9,736 nucleotides of DNA from Methanosarcinaceae archaeon. GTDB taxonomy: Archaea; Halobacteriota; Methanosarcinia; Methanosarcinales; Methanosarcinaceae. Both the position numbers and the translations under genes were made by a program. Location: the NCBI GenBank assembly GCA_017613335.1, contig JAGAEB010000072.1, positions 1 to 9,736 on the forward strand, given 5' to 3'. The notes beneath the pieces are model-generated. The model worked only from the letters and a program-made list of their open reading frames with translations, was not told the origin of the DNA and did not search any database. This document shows positions 1 through 5,853 of the stretch, one piece after another (the stretch's first letter is position 1; each line of letters begins with the position of its first letter).

Positions 1-331
1 GGAGAATGCAGAGACCGATCGCGGTCTTTGAAAGATTGAGGACATAATCCGTCATGGATGCATAACCATATTCTGAGAGTTTCTTCGAAATGACCGGATC
101 GGCGTCCGCGTATTCGCCGAAAGTAAAGAGCGCTTCCGTGCATCCCGTCAGAACGCCCGTTTCAAGGATCCTGCGGACTTCGTCCGCTGTCATCAGATGC
201 GCATCAGGATCGGAGGAATTTCTCCGGAAACTGCAGTAGGCGCATTTGTTGCGGCAGACGTTCGTCACCGGCAGAAAGACGTTTCTGGAAAAGGTGATCG
301 TTCTGACAGCCGGTCCGGTTTCATGGTTCAA
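1..331 (-). CDS. cofG: FO synthase subunit CofG, 5' part (runs off the left edge)
   Basis: N-terminal 110 residues of a radical SAM enzyme. The three cluster-binding cysteines are C26, C30 and C33 in the motif CRNKCAYC (CxxxCxxC), preceded by TFSRNVFLPVTNV and followed by SFRR. The later stretch EALFTFGE and the KLSEYGY..DYVLNLSKTAI region are the hallmark of CofG rather than CofH. CofG works with CofH to build 7,8-didemethyl-8-hydroxy-5-deazariboflavin (FO), the chromophore of coenzyme F420, in the cytoplasm; the SAM-bound [4Fe-4S] cluster starts the radical reaction. The start is inferred to be TTG at 331-329, because a GAGGAGGA ribosome-binding site (338-345) sits at the right spacing and the nearby ATG is out of frame. 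The reading frame is open to the window edge, where the gene is cut. The family call is firm; the unusual start codon is less so. Confidence 0.9.
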   Translation of the reverse strand, partial: MNHETGPAVRTITFSRNVFLPVTNVCRNKCAYCSFRRNSSDPDAHLMTADEVRRILETGVLTGCTEALFTFGEYADADPVISKKLSEYGYASMTDYVLNLSKTAIGLCIL

Positions 332-337
332 TAAAAA

Positions 338-345
338 TCCTCCTC
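338..345 (-). promoter_or_regulatory. Ribosome-binding site that sets the cofG TTG start
   Basis: On the minus strand this reads GAGGAGGA, a strong anti-16S match about seven bases before TTG (331-329). No in-frame ATG lies between it and the radical SAM motif, so it decides the non-ATG start. Confidence 0.7.
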
Positions 346-419
346 AATGGTCTTCTGAAATGATGCTAAAGCCGGACACATAATAAAGAGATTGTGACGG
401 CAGAAAAAGATGACAACAC

Positions 420-428
420 ATATATATA
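420..428 (-). promoter_or_regulatory. Candidate TATA box for cofG
   Basis: An uninterrupted TATATATAT on the minus strand is the best TATA-like element upstream of cofG. Initiation about 25 bases downstream would give a leader of roughly 60 nt. Placement is by inspection only, and because the element is nearly symmetric it could also read in the plus direction. Confidence 0.45.
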
Positions 429-463
429 GCACATACCGTTATGACATAATGATGCTGTGTGAA

Positions 464-471
464 TTATAAAA
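464..471 (+). promoter_or_regulatory. Candidate TATA box for the surface-protein gene
   Basis: TTATAAAA lies about 190 bases before the ATG at 659. Initiation near 490-497 would place the whole 16-bp repeat block (528-623) in the transcribed leader. The box is AT-rich against its surroundings and is the best plus-strand candidate in the spacer. Confidence 0.4.
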
Positions 472-473
472 TG

Positions 474-490
474 CAGAATGTGTTATTCTG
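474..490. promoter_or_regulatory. Inverted repeat next to a TATA box, operator-like
   Basis: CAGAAT (474-479) and ATTCTG (485-490) form a perfect 6-bp inverted repeat around five bases. It begins three bases after the candidate TATA box at 464-471, so it covers the expected initiation zone. That position suits a repressor operator as well as an RNA hairpin; no regulator is encoded nearby to choose between them. Confidence 0.35.
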
Positions 491-511
491 AAAACTGTGA
501 TGCGTCCCCAT

Positions 512-623
512 ACAGAATACACGGTCTGTGATCGTACAGGTCTGCGAGGGTACAGGTCTGTGACAGCACAGGGCTGTGATCGTACAGATCTGTGACGGCG
601 CGAACCTGTGACGGCACGGATCC
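512..623 (+). repeat. 16-bp tandem repeat, six clear units and one decayed unit
   Basis: Six head-to-tail 16-bp units start at 528, 544, 560, 576, 592 and 608. Examples are GTGATCGTACAGGTCT (528-543) and GTGATCGTACAGATCT (576-591). A decayed unit at 512-527 keeps the last five bases. The first four units are closest to each other; the last two change to GTGACGGC at the start. The period is not a multiple of three and there is a plausible ribosome-binding site after it, so it is not coding. It ends 35 bases before the surface-protein start. Confidence 0.85.
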
Positions 624-658
624 ATAATTGCACATCGTCAGAAATCAGAGGAAGAATT

Positions 659-1858
659 ATGAAATACACATATTCCGGCGTGAATATTGCCGTTTTTTCT
701 TTTTTTGCCGTTGTCCTGGCATTTCTTCTTATATTGTCACCGGCTGCGGCGGAAAAGCCGACTGTTCTTTATGTCGACGGCGTCAACATCATGTCGTCAG
801 GAAACGCCGGCGCTGTCGCAGGCGTTTCATATGATAAAGAAACAGGCACGCTGACGCTCGATAATGCAACTGTCACGAAAGGGTATGCTTTTTCAGGATA
901 CAGCGTCGGTATTTGTACGGACGGCGATCTGAAGGTGATCCTGAAAGGGAATAATACCATCGACATGTCAAATGATACGAACGGCGCCCTCGGCGTCACG
1001 ATGGGCAATCTGTCGATCGAAGGAGACGGTTCTTTGAAAGGCACGTCCTTCCTGGGATTCGACTCAGAGAAAAATCTGAATGTAAAAGACTGCAGTTTAT
1101 CCGTCAACACGACATCGTTTTCTTATTACTCCACGGACAACATGACTTTCAGTAACTGTTCCGTTACGGGAAAAGCAACCGGTCACTGGTGTGTCGTTGT
1201 TCTCGGCGGCGATTTCAGAGCAGACAACAGCACGGTGACGGTCAGCGGCATCGACGGCATCATATGCAATCACGGCAACATGACGTTTTCGGAGAGCAAT
1301 GTGGCGGCATCGGGATCCGAAGACGGCCTCGGAGCCTACGGATATGTCACTGTTGAGAGCGGAAACATCTCAGCGACAGGCGGGGAAGCTGCGATCTTTG
1401 CAGGAGAAACGAATACAAACTATCCGGATGATTACGATCCGGGAAGAAGCATGCTGAATCCGTTCGAGATCATCAATCAGACGAAACCGGAAACATCCCC
1501 GTCGCCCAGGATCATCCTCAGTGACAAAGTCGATCTGAAATCTCCGGAAAATGCCTCGATCGTCTGCGGTGATTGGACATATGAGGAGCGCCTGTACGGT
1601 TATGTTGCCATAACGTCAATAAGTACGGGAGAAATATCCTTTGATGAAGATGGGATCCTTCAGGGCGCTGCAAAGACCGTTCTGATCGTGCCTTATGTCG
1701 AACCGACCCCCGAACCGGAAAGTCCTGTTTCGGAATCACCTTCATCGGAAGGATCTGAGGGATCCGGCTCAAAGAGCATTCCGTTCCCGGGATTCGCGCT
1801 GATATTTGCAGGAGCGGCAGCTGCATGTTTTGCAGGATCGCTTCGTAAAAAAGAATAA
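659..1858 (+). CDS. Secreted surface protein with PGF-type C-terminal sorting signal
   Basis: A 399-residue exported protein. Residues 10-31 form a hydrophobic signal peptide, with likely cleavage after the alanines at SPAAA. Residues 35-255 contain short beta-rich repeats with many N, G, S and T residues (GTLTLDNATVT, GDLKVILKGNNTIDMS, GNLSIEGDGSL, DNMTFSNCSVTG, GNMTFSESNV). This resembles right-handed beta-helix or carbohydrate-binding surface proteins, but no catalytic motif is recognisable. A Pro/Ser/Glu linker (about 349-373) is followed by PFPGF (PGF at 377-379), an alanine-rich membrane segment and RKKE. That is the PGF-CTERM layout, which is processed by an archaeosortase and attached to lipid. 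The ATG at 659 is preferred to an in-frame ATG at 608 because 608 lies inside the tandem repeat, while GAGGA (648-652) sits at normal spacing before 659 and the signal peptide begins there. The ligand is unknown. Confidence 0.85.
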   Translation: MKYTYSGVNIAVFSFFAVVLAFLLILSPAAAEKPTVLYVDGVNIMSSGNAGAVAGVSYDKETGTLTLDNATVTKGYAFSGYSVGICTDGDLKVILKGNNTIDMSNDTNGALGVTMGNLSIEGDGSLKGTSFLGFDSEKNLNVKDCSLSVNTTSFSYYSTDNMTFSNCSVTGKATGHWCVVVLGGDFRADNSTVTVSGIDGIICNHGNMTFSESNVAASGSEDGLGAYGYVTVESGNISATGGEAAIFAGETNTNYPDDYDPGRSMLNPFEIINQTKPETSPSPRIILSDKVDLKSPENASIVCGDWTYEERLYGYVAITSISTGEISFDEDGILQGAAKTVLIVPYVEPTPEPESPVSESPSSEGSEGSGSKSIPFPGFALIFAGAAAACFAGSLRKKE

Positions 1859-1860
1859 GA

Positions 1861-1980
1861 CGGGTTGACGACCCGGCCTGTTTCAGGCACGGATCAGAAA
1901 CCGGCGTTACGGATTTCCGGAAAATGAAGACCGGAAAAGGCAATGAAAAATATTGTCCTTTTCCGGCAGGATCTTTTTTT
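1861..1980 (+). terminator. Three consecutive stem-loops ending in T-runs
   Basis: Starting two bases after the stop codon are CGGGT/ACCCG (1861-1875), GCCTG/CAGGC (1876-1888) and a longer hairpin made of CCGGAAAAGG (1931-1940) with CCTTTTCCGG (1957-1966), extended inward by CAAT/ATTG. T-runs follow from 1974 and continue to about 2003. U-rich tracts are the usual archaeal termination signal. The position between convergent genes suggests termination of the surface-protein transcript here. Minus-strand A/T content could also serve the oppositely directed operon. Confidence 0.65.
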
Positions 1981-2044
1981 ATTGATTTTTGTATTTTTTA
2001 TTTTGCGGTTCCCGGGCGTTTTTCGTTTGCTGTACCGGCCGTTT

Positions 2045-3466
2045 TCATATTTCCTTTTCAGGCGCTGTTCCGCGGATCAGTTCGAGCGCTTTCGTGACGC
2101 CGAGTGCGATGCCTTCGACTTCGATGCCGCCTTTTCCTTTGGCGCCGTCGCCGACGATATAAAGATCTTTGACGGGCGTCAGGTTGCCGCAGTCCGTGCC
2201 GGAGAAAGCTCTGTTGACAGGCCATCCGTCGCGGTGGACCTGGATGACGAGGATCTCAAGATTCTTTCCGGGGAAAATGTCTTTGAGATCATCGAGGCCC
2301 ATCTGAATTTCCTCGTCGATATGATCCAGGCGGTCAGGAGCGGTCCGCTGGTGGGTCATGATCAGGTGTTTTCCTTCGGGCGCCAGCGTCGGATCGACAT
2401 TCGTTACTTCGTCCATGCCGTTGATGCGGCGGGCGTAGGGCGTCAGCAGGATGCCGCCGTGCGTGAGGAGCTGTTCATCACAGCTGAAACAGATCTTGAG
2501 ACCGGCGGACGGTCTGATCTTTGACAGCTGTTCCTCATATGTCCGGAGCGCGTCGGCGCTGAGGTAACCGTTCTGAACATCTTTTTCGGCATTTTCCTGA
2601 TACAGGCAGAACGTTTCCTTGTGGCCGATGTCACTGATGACGAGGTCTGCGGTCAGCGTTTCCGGGTCGCCGTATCCTTTGGCGCGGACATCGCGGCAGA
2701 CGATACCGGCGGCTTTTCCTTCTTTCAGGATGACGGACGTGACTTCTTTCTGCGTCAGGATCCGGCCGCCGTTTTCTTTGATGATGCGGACAAGTTCGTT
2801 GATGACGGAACTGCAGCCGCCCATGAGGATTCCCGGGCCGCCGTATTTTGCGACGTTCCGGAAGATCGCGAACATTTCAGAGACAGACGTCTCATCGGCC
2901 GTCATGCTTAATGACCAGCCGGCAAAACTGTCTGCATATCTTTCCATGCGGTCGTCGCGGAAATACTGCGTGAACCATGATTTGAAGCCGATGTCTTCTT
3001 CAGGGATCATGCCGGCCAGATATTTGGCCGTCAGTTTTCCCATGATGAGCTTGTTCTTCAGAGAAAGATGATCCTTGAACTGAGCGGACGGGATATCTTC
3101 AAACCCGCCGGAATAGTCCGATGCGGTTTTGTCTGTCGGGACACGGACCATGGCCATCGGAGAAGACGGAACGACGGTGATCTGACCGCCGAGTTCTTTG
3201 ACCATCGTCGCCAGAGGACCTTTGACGCCGTGCGGGAGCATATGGAGCGCGCCTGTTGACAGCTGATAGCCCTTATATTCGAAATTGACGAAACGCCCGC
3301 CGATCAGAGAAAGTTTTTCGAGGACAGTGACATCCCGGCCTTCTTTGGCCAGAGCGGCCGCTGTCAGGAGACCGCCGAGACCCGCGCCGATGACGATCAC
3401 GCTCTTCCGGCTGTCTGCAGATCCGATGTTTTCGCTGCCCGCTGCGATATCGCTTCCGGAAGTCAT
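2045..3466 (-). CDS. Phytoene-desaturase-family FAD-dependent oxidoreductase
   Basis: 473 residues, the usual length of the CrtI/phytoene desaturase and retinol-saturase-like family. After a 22-residue Ser/Gly-rich leader, VIVIGAGLGGLLTAAALA gives the FAD dinucleotide fold (G27, G29, G32), with E50 at the end of the second strand for the ribose. IGGRF follows near 56-60. The C-terminal flavin motif DLYIVGDGAKGKGG (about 434-447) is followed by IEVEGIALGVTKALELI. No export signal is seen, so it is probably cytoplasmic or loosely membrane-associated. It lacks features I would expect of a geranylgeranyl reductase. The start overlaps the ferredoxin stop by four bases (ATGA), so the two are translationally coupled. 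Inference: it takes electrons from, or gives them to, that ferredoxin on an isoprenoid or other polyene substrate. Family membership is well supported; the substrate is unknown. Confidence 0.85.
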   Translation of the reverse strand: MTSGSDIAAGSENIGSADSRKSVIVIGAGLGGLLTAAALAKEGRDVTVLEKLSLIGGRFVNFEYKGYQLSTGALHMLPHGVKGPLATMVKELGGQITVVPSSPMAMVRVPTDKTASDYSGGFEDIPSAQFKDHLSLKNKLIMGKLTAKYLAGMIPEEDIGFKSWFTQYFRDDRMERYADSFAGWSLSMTADETSVSEMFAIFRNVAKYGGPGILMGGCSSVINELVRIIKENGGRILTQKEVTSVILKEGKAAGIVCRDVRAKGYGDPETLTADLVISDIGHKETFCLYQENAEKDVQNGYLSADALRTYEEQLSKIRPSAGLKICFSCDEQLLTHGGILLTPYARRINGMDEVTNVDPTLAPEGKHLIMTHQRTAPDRLDHIDEEIQMGLDDLKDIFPGKNLEILVIQVHRDGWPVNRAFSGTDCGNLTPVKDLYIVGDGAKGKGGIEVEGIALGVTKALELIRGTAPEKEI

Positions 3467-3675
3467 GCTTTCACCCCGCTGACAGATCCCGGAGACAGAT
3501 TGACAGGATCATCGTCGCCGAACTGAAGAGCGCCCGTCGGACAGTATGTCACGCAGATACCGCAGTTTCTGCAGAGTTCTTCGGAGATCTGAGCGCGGCC
3601 GCGGACCTGAATGGCACCGTATTTACAAAAAGAGATGCACTGACTGCATCCGATACATTTTTCATTGACTTTCAT
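3463..3675 (-). CDS. Small 2x[4Fe-4S] ferredoxin
   Basis: A 70-residue protein with two CxxCxxCxxxC motifs: C7, C10, C13, C17 and C35, C38, C41, C45. The second ends in the usual CP; the first has Lys after the fourth cysteine (CISFCK). This is the bacterial-type 2[4Fe-4S] ferredoxin, a cytoplasmic one-electron carrier. About 20 residues after the second motif (FGDDDPVNLSPGSVSGVKA) form a short tail without a motif. The ATG at 3675-3673 is preceded on the minus strand by AGGTG. The gene is the first of a two-gene operon and overlaps the FAD oxidoreductase by four bases, so it is likely that enzyme's dedicated redox partner. That pairing is inferred from position, not shown. Confidence 0.92.
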   Translation of the reverse strand: MKVNEKCIGCSQCISFCKYGAIQVRGRAQISEELCRNCGICVTYCPTGALQFGDDDPVNLSPGSVSGVKA

Positions 3676-3865
3676 CCGGACACCTGAAAATTACAGATAA
3701 TAAATAGCGAAACATGACAGACAACAGACAGTAAAATAACAACAGTAAAGTCGGGCAGGCAGAGTAACAGGAAATGTCAGAGTTGTTTCCTCATCGGGCT
3801 GAATTTATTTAAAATTAATGATGACGGAAAATCCTGCGGGCAGCCTTGATGAAGCTGTCGGGTGT

Positions 3866-3915
3866 GACGGAATCCGGCAGGATCAGTCAGATTCTGACAG
3901 GATCTGACGGAATAT
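3866..3915. repeat. Degenerate 10-bp tandem repeat, five units
   Basis: Five consecutive 10-mers, GACGGAATCC, GGCAGGATCA, GTCAGATTCT, GACAGGATCT and GACGGAATAT, match a loose consensus GACAGGATCT. The middle contains an inverted repeat GTCAG-ATT-CTGAC (3886-3898). The block ends 32 bases before the candidate TATA box of the S13 operon. A 10-bp period equals about one helical turn, which would put repeated contacts on one DNA face. Confidence 0.6.
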
Positions 3916-3947
3916 CCGATCGTTTTCTGATATTCATTTAATTAACG

Positions 3948-3954
3948 TTATATA
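3948..3954 (+). promoter_or_regulatory. Candidate TATA box for the S13-S4-S11 operon
   Basis: TTATATA lies in an AT-rich stretch 165 bases before the S13 start. Initiation about 25 bases downstream (around 3975-3980) would give a leader of about 140 nt that includes the hairpin at 3986-4005. Confidence 0.5.
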
Positions 3955-3985
3955 GGATGAATCCTTTCTGACCCAGGCATTATGA

Positions 3986-4005
3986 AGCTCCGAAGTTCCG
4001 GAGCT
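3986..4005 (+). promoter_or_regulatory. Leader stem-loop upstream of S13
   Basis: AGCTCCG (3986-3992) and CGGAGCT (3999-4005) form a perfect 7-bp stem around six bases. Further down, CCGGTC (4020-4025) can pair with GACCGG (4058-4063), enclosing the palindrome ATCATATGAT (4044-4053). These lie in the presumed leader, where ribosomal protein operons often carry autoregulatory structures. The role is inferred from position only. Confidence 0.45.
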
Positions 4006-4118
4006 GCTTCCGTACGGTGCCGGTCATCCGCATTTTTCATATTATCATATGATCATGGACCGGGACGGTAACGGGTGCTACAGGATGCGCATTTTCCCCC
4101 CATAAAGGAGAGAAATAT

Positions 4119-4634
4119 ATGGCAAAGAAAGAAGAAGAACTCGAAGAATTCGATGCAGAATTCGAAGATGATGAAGAATCTGCAGAAGAATCCGATGAAA
4201 TCATGCATCTTGTTCGTGTCATGAATACTGACTTAATAGGATCCCGGCAGGTCCAGTACGCCCTGACCGGTATCAGGGGTATCGGCATTCGTGTCTCCAA
4301 GATCATCGCAAAAAGCGCAGGCATCGAGCCGACCGCTGTCATCGGTTACCTTTCTGAAGAAGAAGTTGCCAGACTTGAGCAGGAACTCCTCAATTACGAG
4401 AAGATCGCACCGGTCTGGATGATCAACAGACAGAGAGATCTGACGACCGGCGAAAACAAACACCTTCTGGGTACAGACATCATGATGACGTTCAAAGAGG
4501 ATATCAACAACCTCAAGAAAGTCCGTGCCTACAGAGGTCTCAGACATGAGAGAGGTCTCAAAGTCAGAGGTCAGAGAACGAAATCTACCGGCAGACGCGG
4601 TACGATCGTCGGTGTTAAGAAAAAGAAGGCGTGA
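4119..4634 (+). CDS. rps13: 30S ribosomal protein S13 (uS13) with acidic N-terminal extension
   Basis: 171 residues. The conserved S13 body starts around residue 31 (LVRV) and continues through VQYALTGIRGIGIRVSKII. The C-terminal rRNA-contacting region LRHERGLKVRGQRTKSTGRRG is followed by a basic tail. S13 sits in the head of the small subunit, touching 16S rRNA and the P-site region. The first 27 residues are an added tail with 16 acidic residues, longer than archaeal S13 proteins I know (about 150 residues). The start at 4119 is chosen because AGGAG (4106-4110) precedes it at good spacing; the in-frame ATG at 4203 (M29) would give a standard-length protein but has only a purine-rich run before it. 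Two in-frame stops (TGA TGA, 4632-4637) end the gene. First gene of the S13-S4-S11 operon, six bases before S4. Confidence 0.95.
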   Translation: MAKKEEELEEFDAEFEDDEESAEESDEIMHLVRVMNTDLIGSRQVQYALTGIRGIGIRVSKIIAKSAGIEPTAVIGYLSEEEVARLEQELLNYEKIAPVWMINRQRDLTTGENKHLLGTDIMMTFKEDINNLKKVRAYRGLRHERGLKVRGQRTKSTGRRGTIVGVKKKKA

Positions 4635-4640
4635 TGAGAC

Positions 4641-5288
4641 ATGGTTTACCCCGGAAAGAAACACAAAACTTATGAAACTCCGAACCACCCGTGGCAGGAT
4701 ACCAGAATGGCTGCGGAGTTTGAGCTCGTCAAGGCTTACGGCCTGAGAAACAAGAGAGAAGTCTGGAAAGCAGAAAGTCTTCTCAGAACCTACAGATCCG
4801 ATGCAATGGACCTCCTTGCCCAGGCAGCATCCACGTCTGACGCCGTTCTGAAAGGCGCGGCAAAAACCGAAGCTGACCAGATCCTCGGCAGACTCATCAG
4901 ATACGGAATCCTCAAAGCAGACTCCGATATCGATGATATCCTCGGCCTCAAAGCAGAGAACATCCTTGAACGCAGACTCCAGACCCAGGTCTTAAGACTC
5001 GGTCTTGCCAAGACGATCCGTCAGGCACGTCAGTTCATTACCCACGGTCACATTGCCATTGACGGCAGAAAGGCAACCGTTCCGAGCATGCTCATCAGCA
5101 TCGACGATGAATCAAAGATCGGCTACTACGGCGACTCCCCGCTGACATCCTCTTCCCACCCGGAGAGACCGGTCCAGGTCGCAGCCAATGTGACCGAGGG
5201 CGTCACCCTGAGAGCAGCTGCTGAATCCATGCGCAACAATGCGCCCAAAGCAGAAGGTAACGGAAGAAGAGGCGGCAGGAGGAAGTAA
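4641..5288 (+). CDS. rps4: 30S ribosomal protein S4 (uS4)
   Basis: 215 residues, at the long end for archaeal S4. The N-terminal part (GKKHKTYETPNHPWQ...E..L...YGLRNKREVWKAE) is typical of the archaeal/eukaryotic type and lacks the bacterial zinc cysteines. The S4 RNA-binding domain occupies about 110-155 (RRLQTQVLRLGLAKTIRQAR, then GHIAIDGRKATVPSMLI). The tail from about 195 is basic and Gly/Arg-rich, ending GGRRGGRRK-like. S4 is a primary 16S rRNA binder that starts small-subunit assembly. It begins six bases after the S13 stop and ends two bases before S11; the S11 ribosome-binding site AGGAGG lies inside its last codons. The site before its own start is weak, so translation is probably coupled to S13. 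Confidence 0.95.
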   Translation: MVYPGKKHKTYETPNHPWQDTRMAAEFELVKAYGLRNKREVWKAESLLRTYRSDAMDLLAQAASTSDAVLKGAAKTEADQILGRLIRYGILKADSDIDDILGLKAENILERRLQTQVLRLGLAKTIRQARQFITHGHIAIDGRKATVPSMLISIDDESKIGYYGDSPLTSSSHPERPVQVAANVTEGVTLRAAAESMRNNAPKAEGNGRRGGRRK

Positions 5289-5290
5289 TC

Positions 5291-5674
5291 ATGGCAGAAA
5301 AGAAGTGCGCTGTTGCTCACATTAAGTCTTCATTCAACAACACGATCATTACCGTGACGGACATCACCGGCGCGGAGACCATCGCCAAATCCTCAGGCGG
5401 CATGGTCGTCAAAGCAGCCAGAGACGAAAGCTCTCCGTACACGGCAATGCAGATGGCTGCCCAGCTTGCTGACCAGCTGAAAGACAAGGGAATCACCGAG
5501 ATCAATTTCAAAGTCAGAGCACCGGGCGGAAACAAGCAGAGAAACCCGGGACCGGGTGCACAGGCAACGATCCGTGCATTCGCCCGTGCCGGAATCAAGA
5601 TCAGCAGGATCGAAGACGTGACGCCGATCCCGCACGACGGTACCAGACCGAAAGGCGGAAAACACAAAGTCTGA
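5291..5674 (+). CDS. rps11: 30S ribosomal protein S11 (uS11)
   Basis: 127 residues, normal for archaeal S11. The N-terminal AHIKSSFNNTIITVTDITG, then GGMVVKA.RDESSPYTAMQMAA, and the RNA-binding C-terminal half (RAPGGNKQRNPGPGAQATIR, AFARAGIKISRIEDVTPIPHDGTR) are all diagnostic. S11 lies on the small-subunit platform near the mRNA exit and binds 16S rRNA. The start is supported by AGGAGG just upstream, inside the end of S4. It is the last gene of the tightly packed S13-S4-S11 trio. A strong hairpin begins 19 bases after its stop, and rpoD, usually adjacent, is separated by 179 bases. Confidence 0.97.
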   Translation: MAEKKCAVAHIKSSFNNTIITVTDITGAETIAKSSGGMVVKAARDESSPYTAMQMAAQLADQLKDKGITEINFKVRAPGGNKQRNPGPGAQATIRAFARAGIKISRIEDVTPIPHDGTRPKGGKHKV

Positions 5675-5692
5675 GCTTTGTGACAGGTCACG

Positions 5693-5735
5693 CCGGTAAA
5701 GCCGGACAGCCTTTCAGGCTGTCTGCGCTTACCGG
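5693..5735 (+). promoter_or_regulatory. Long stem-loop in the S11-rpoD spacer
   Basis: CCGGTAA (5693-5699) pairs with TTACCGG (5729-5735), then GC/GC across small bulges, then GACAGCCT (5705-5712) with AGGCTGTC (5716-5723) around a three-base loop. Altogether about 17 pairs. No T-run follows directly, so it looks more like a processing, stability or protein-binding element than a terminator on its own. Confidence 0.65.
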
Positions 5736-5752
5736 GACAGATCAGGCGGGAG

Positions 5753-5805
5753 CGGAAGTGTTCCATCGGATGGTGGAACTCGTTTCCGTTCCATTTTCTT
5801 TTTTT
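5753..5805 (+). terminator. Hairpin plus T-run between S11 and rpoD (attenuator-like)
   Basis: CGGAA (5753-5757) with TTCCG (5784-5788), and inside it GTTCCA (5760-5765) with TGGAAC (5774-5779), form a two-part stem. It is followed by T-rich sequence ending in seven Ts (5799-5805). In archaea a U-run can end transcription, so this may terminate part of the S13-S4-S11 transcript before rpoD. The same T-rich run (TTTTTATCG) could act as a weak TATA element for a separate rpoD promoter. Confidence 0.5.
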
Positions 5806-5853
5806 ATCGATCAGACCGATGCATGATCAATTCGGCAATCAAGGTGAATCGAA

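Larger units (their letters stand above)
3676..4118. other. Divergent spacer between the ferredoxin operon and the S13 operon
   Basis: 443 bp without a convincing gene. It holds AT-rich stretches that could be a TATA element for the ferredoxin operon (minus-strand TTTTAAATA near 3806-3814, or a closer AT stretch near 3698-3706), a 10-bp-period repeat (3866-3915), a plus-strand TATA box (3948-3954), and two possible leader stem-loops before the S13 start. A short ACAGTAAA repeat occurs at 3728 and 3742. Confidence 0.6.

Noticed and set aside
608..658. Upstream in-frame ATG for the surface protein
   Set aside because: It would place 17 residues made of repeat DNA before the signal peptide; the ribosome-binding site and signal peptide both fit the ATG at 659.
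439..669. 76-codon minus-strand open frame over the 16-bp repeat
   Set aside because: It is made mostly of repeat DNA, has no homology I recognise, and overlaps the promoter, leader and start of the surface-protein gene.
1943..2524. 193-codon plus-strand open frame
   Set aside because: It begins in a terminator hairpin and mostly runs antisense to the FAD oxidoreductase; the hydrophobic start comes from the T-rich tract.
3961..4030. tRNA or small RNA gene upstream of S13
   Set aside because: A stem-loop is present, but there is no cloverleaf, no T-arm GTTC-A motif in the right place and no CCA-end geometry. It fits a leader hairpin better.
4203..4634. S13 starting at M29 (ATG at 4203)
   Set aside because: It would give a normal-length S13, but no good ribosome-binding site precedes it, whereas AGGAG sits correctly before 4119. 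Kept as the alternative if peptides show it.
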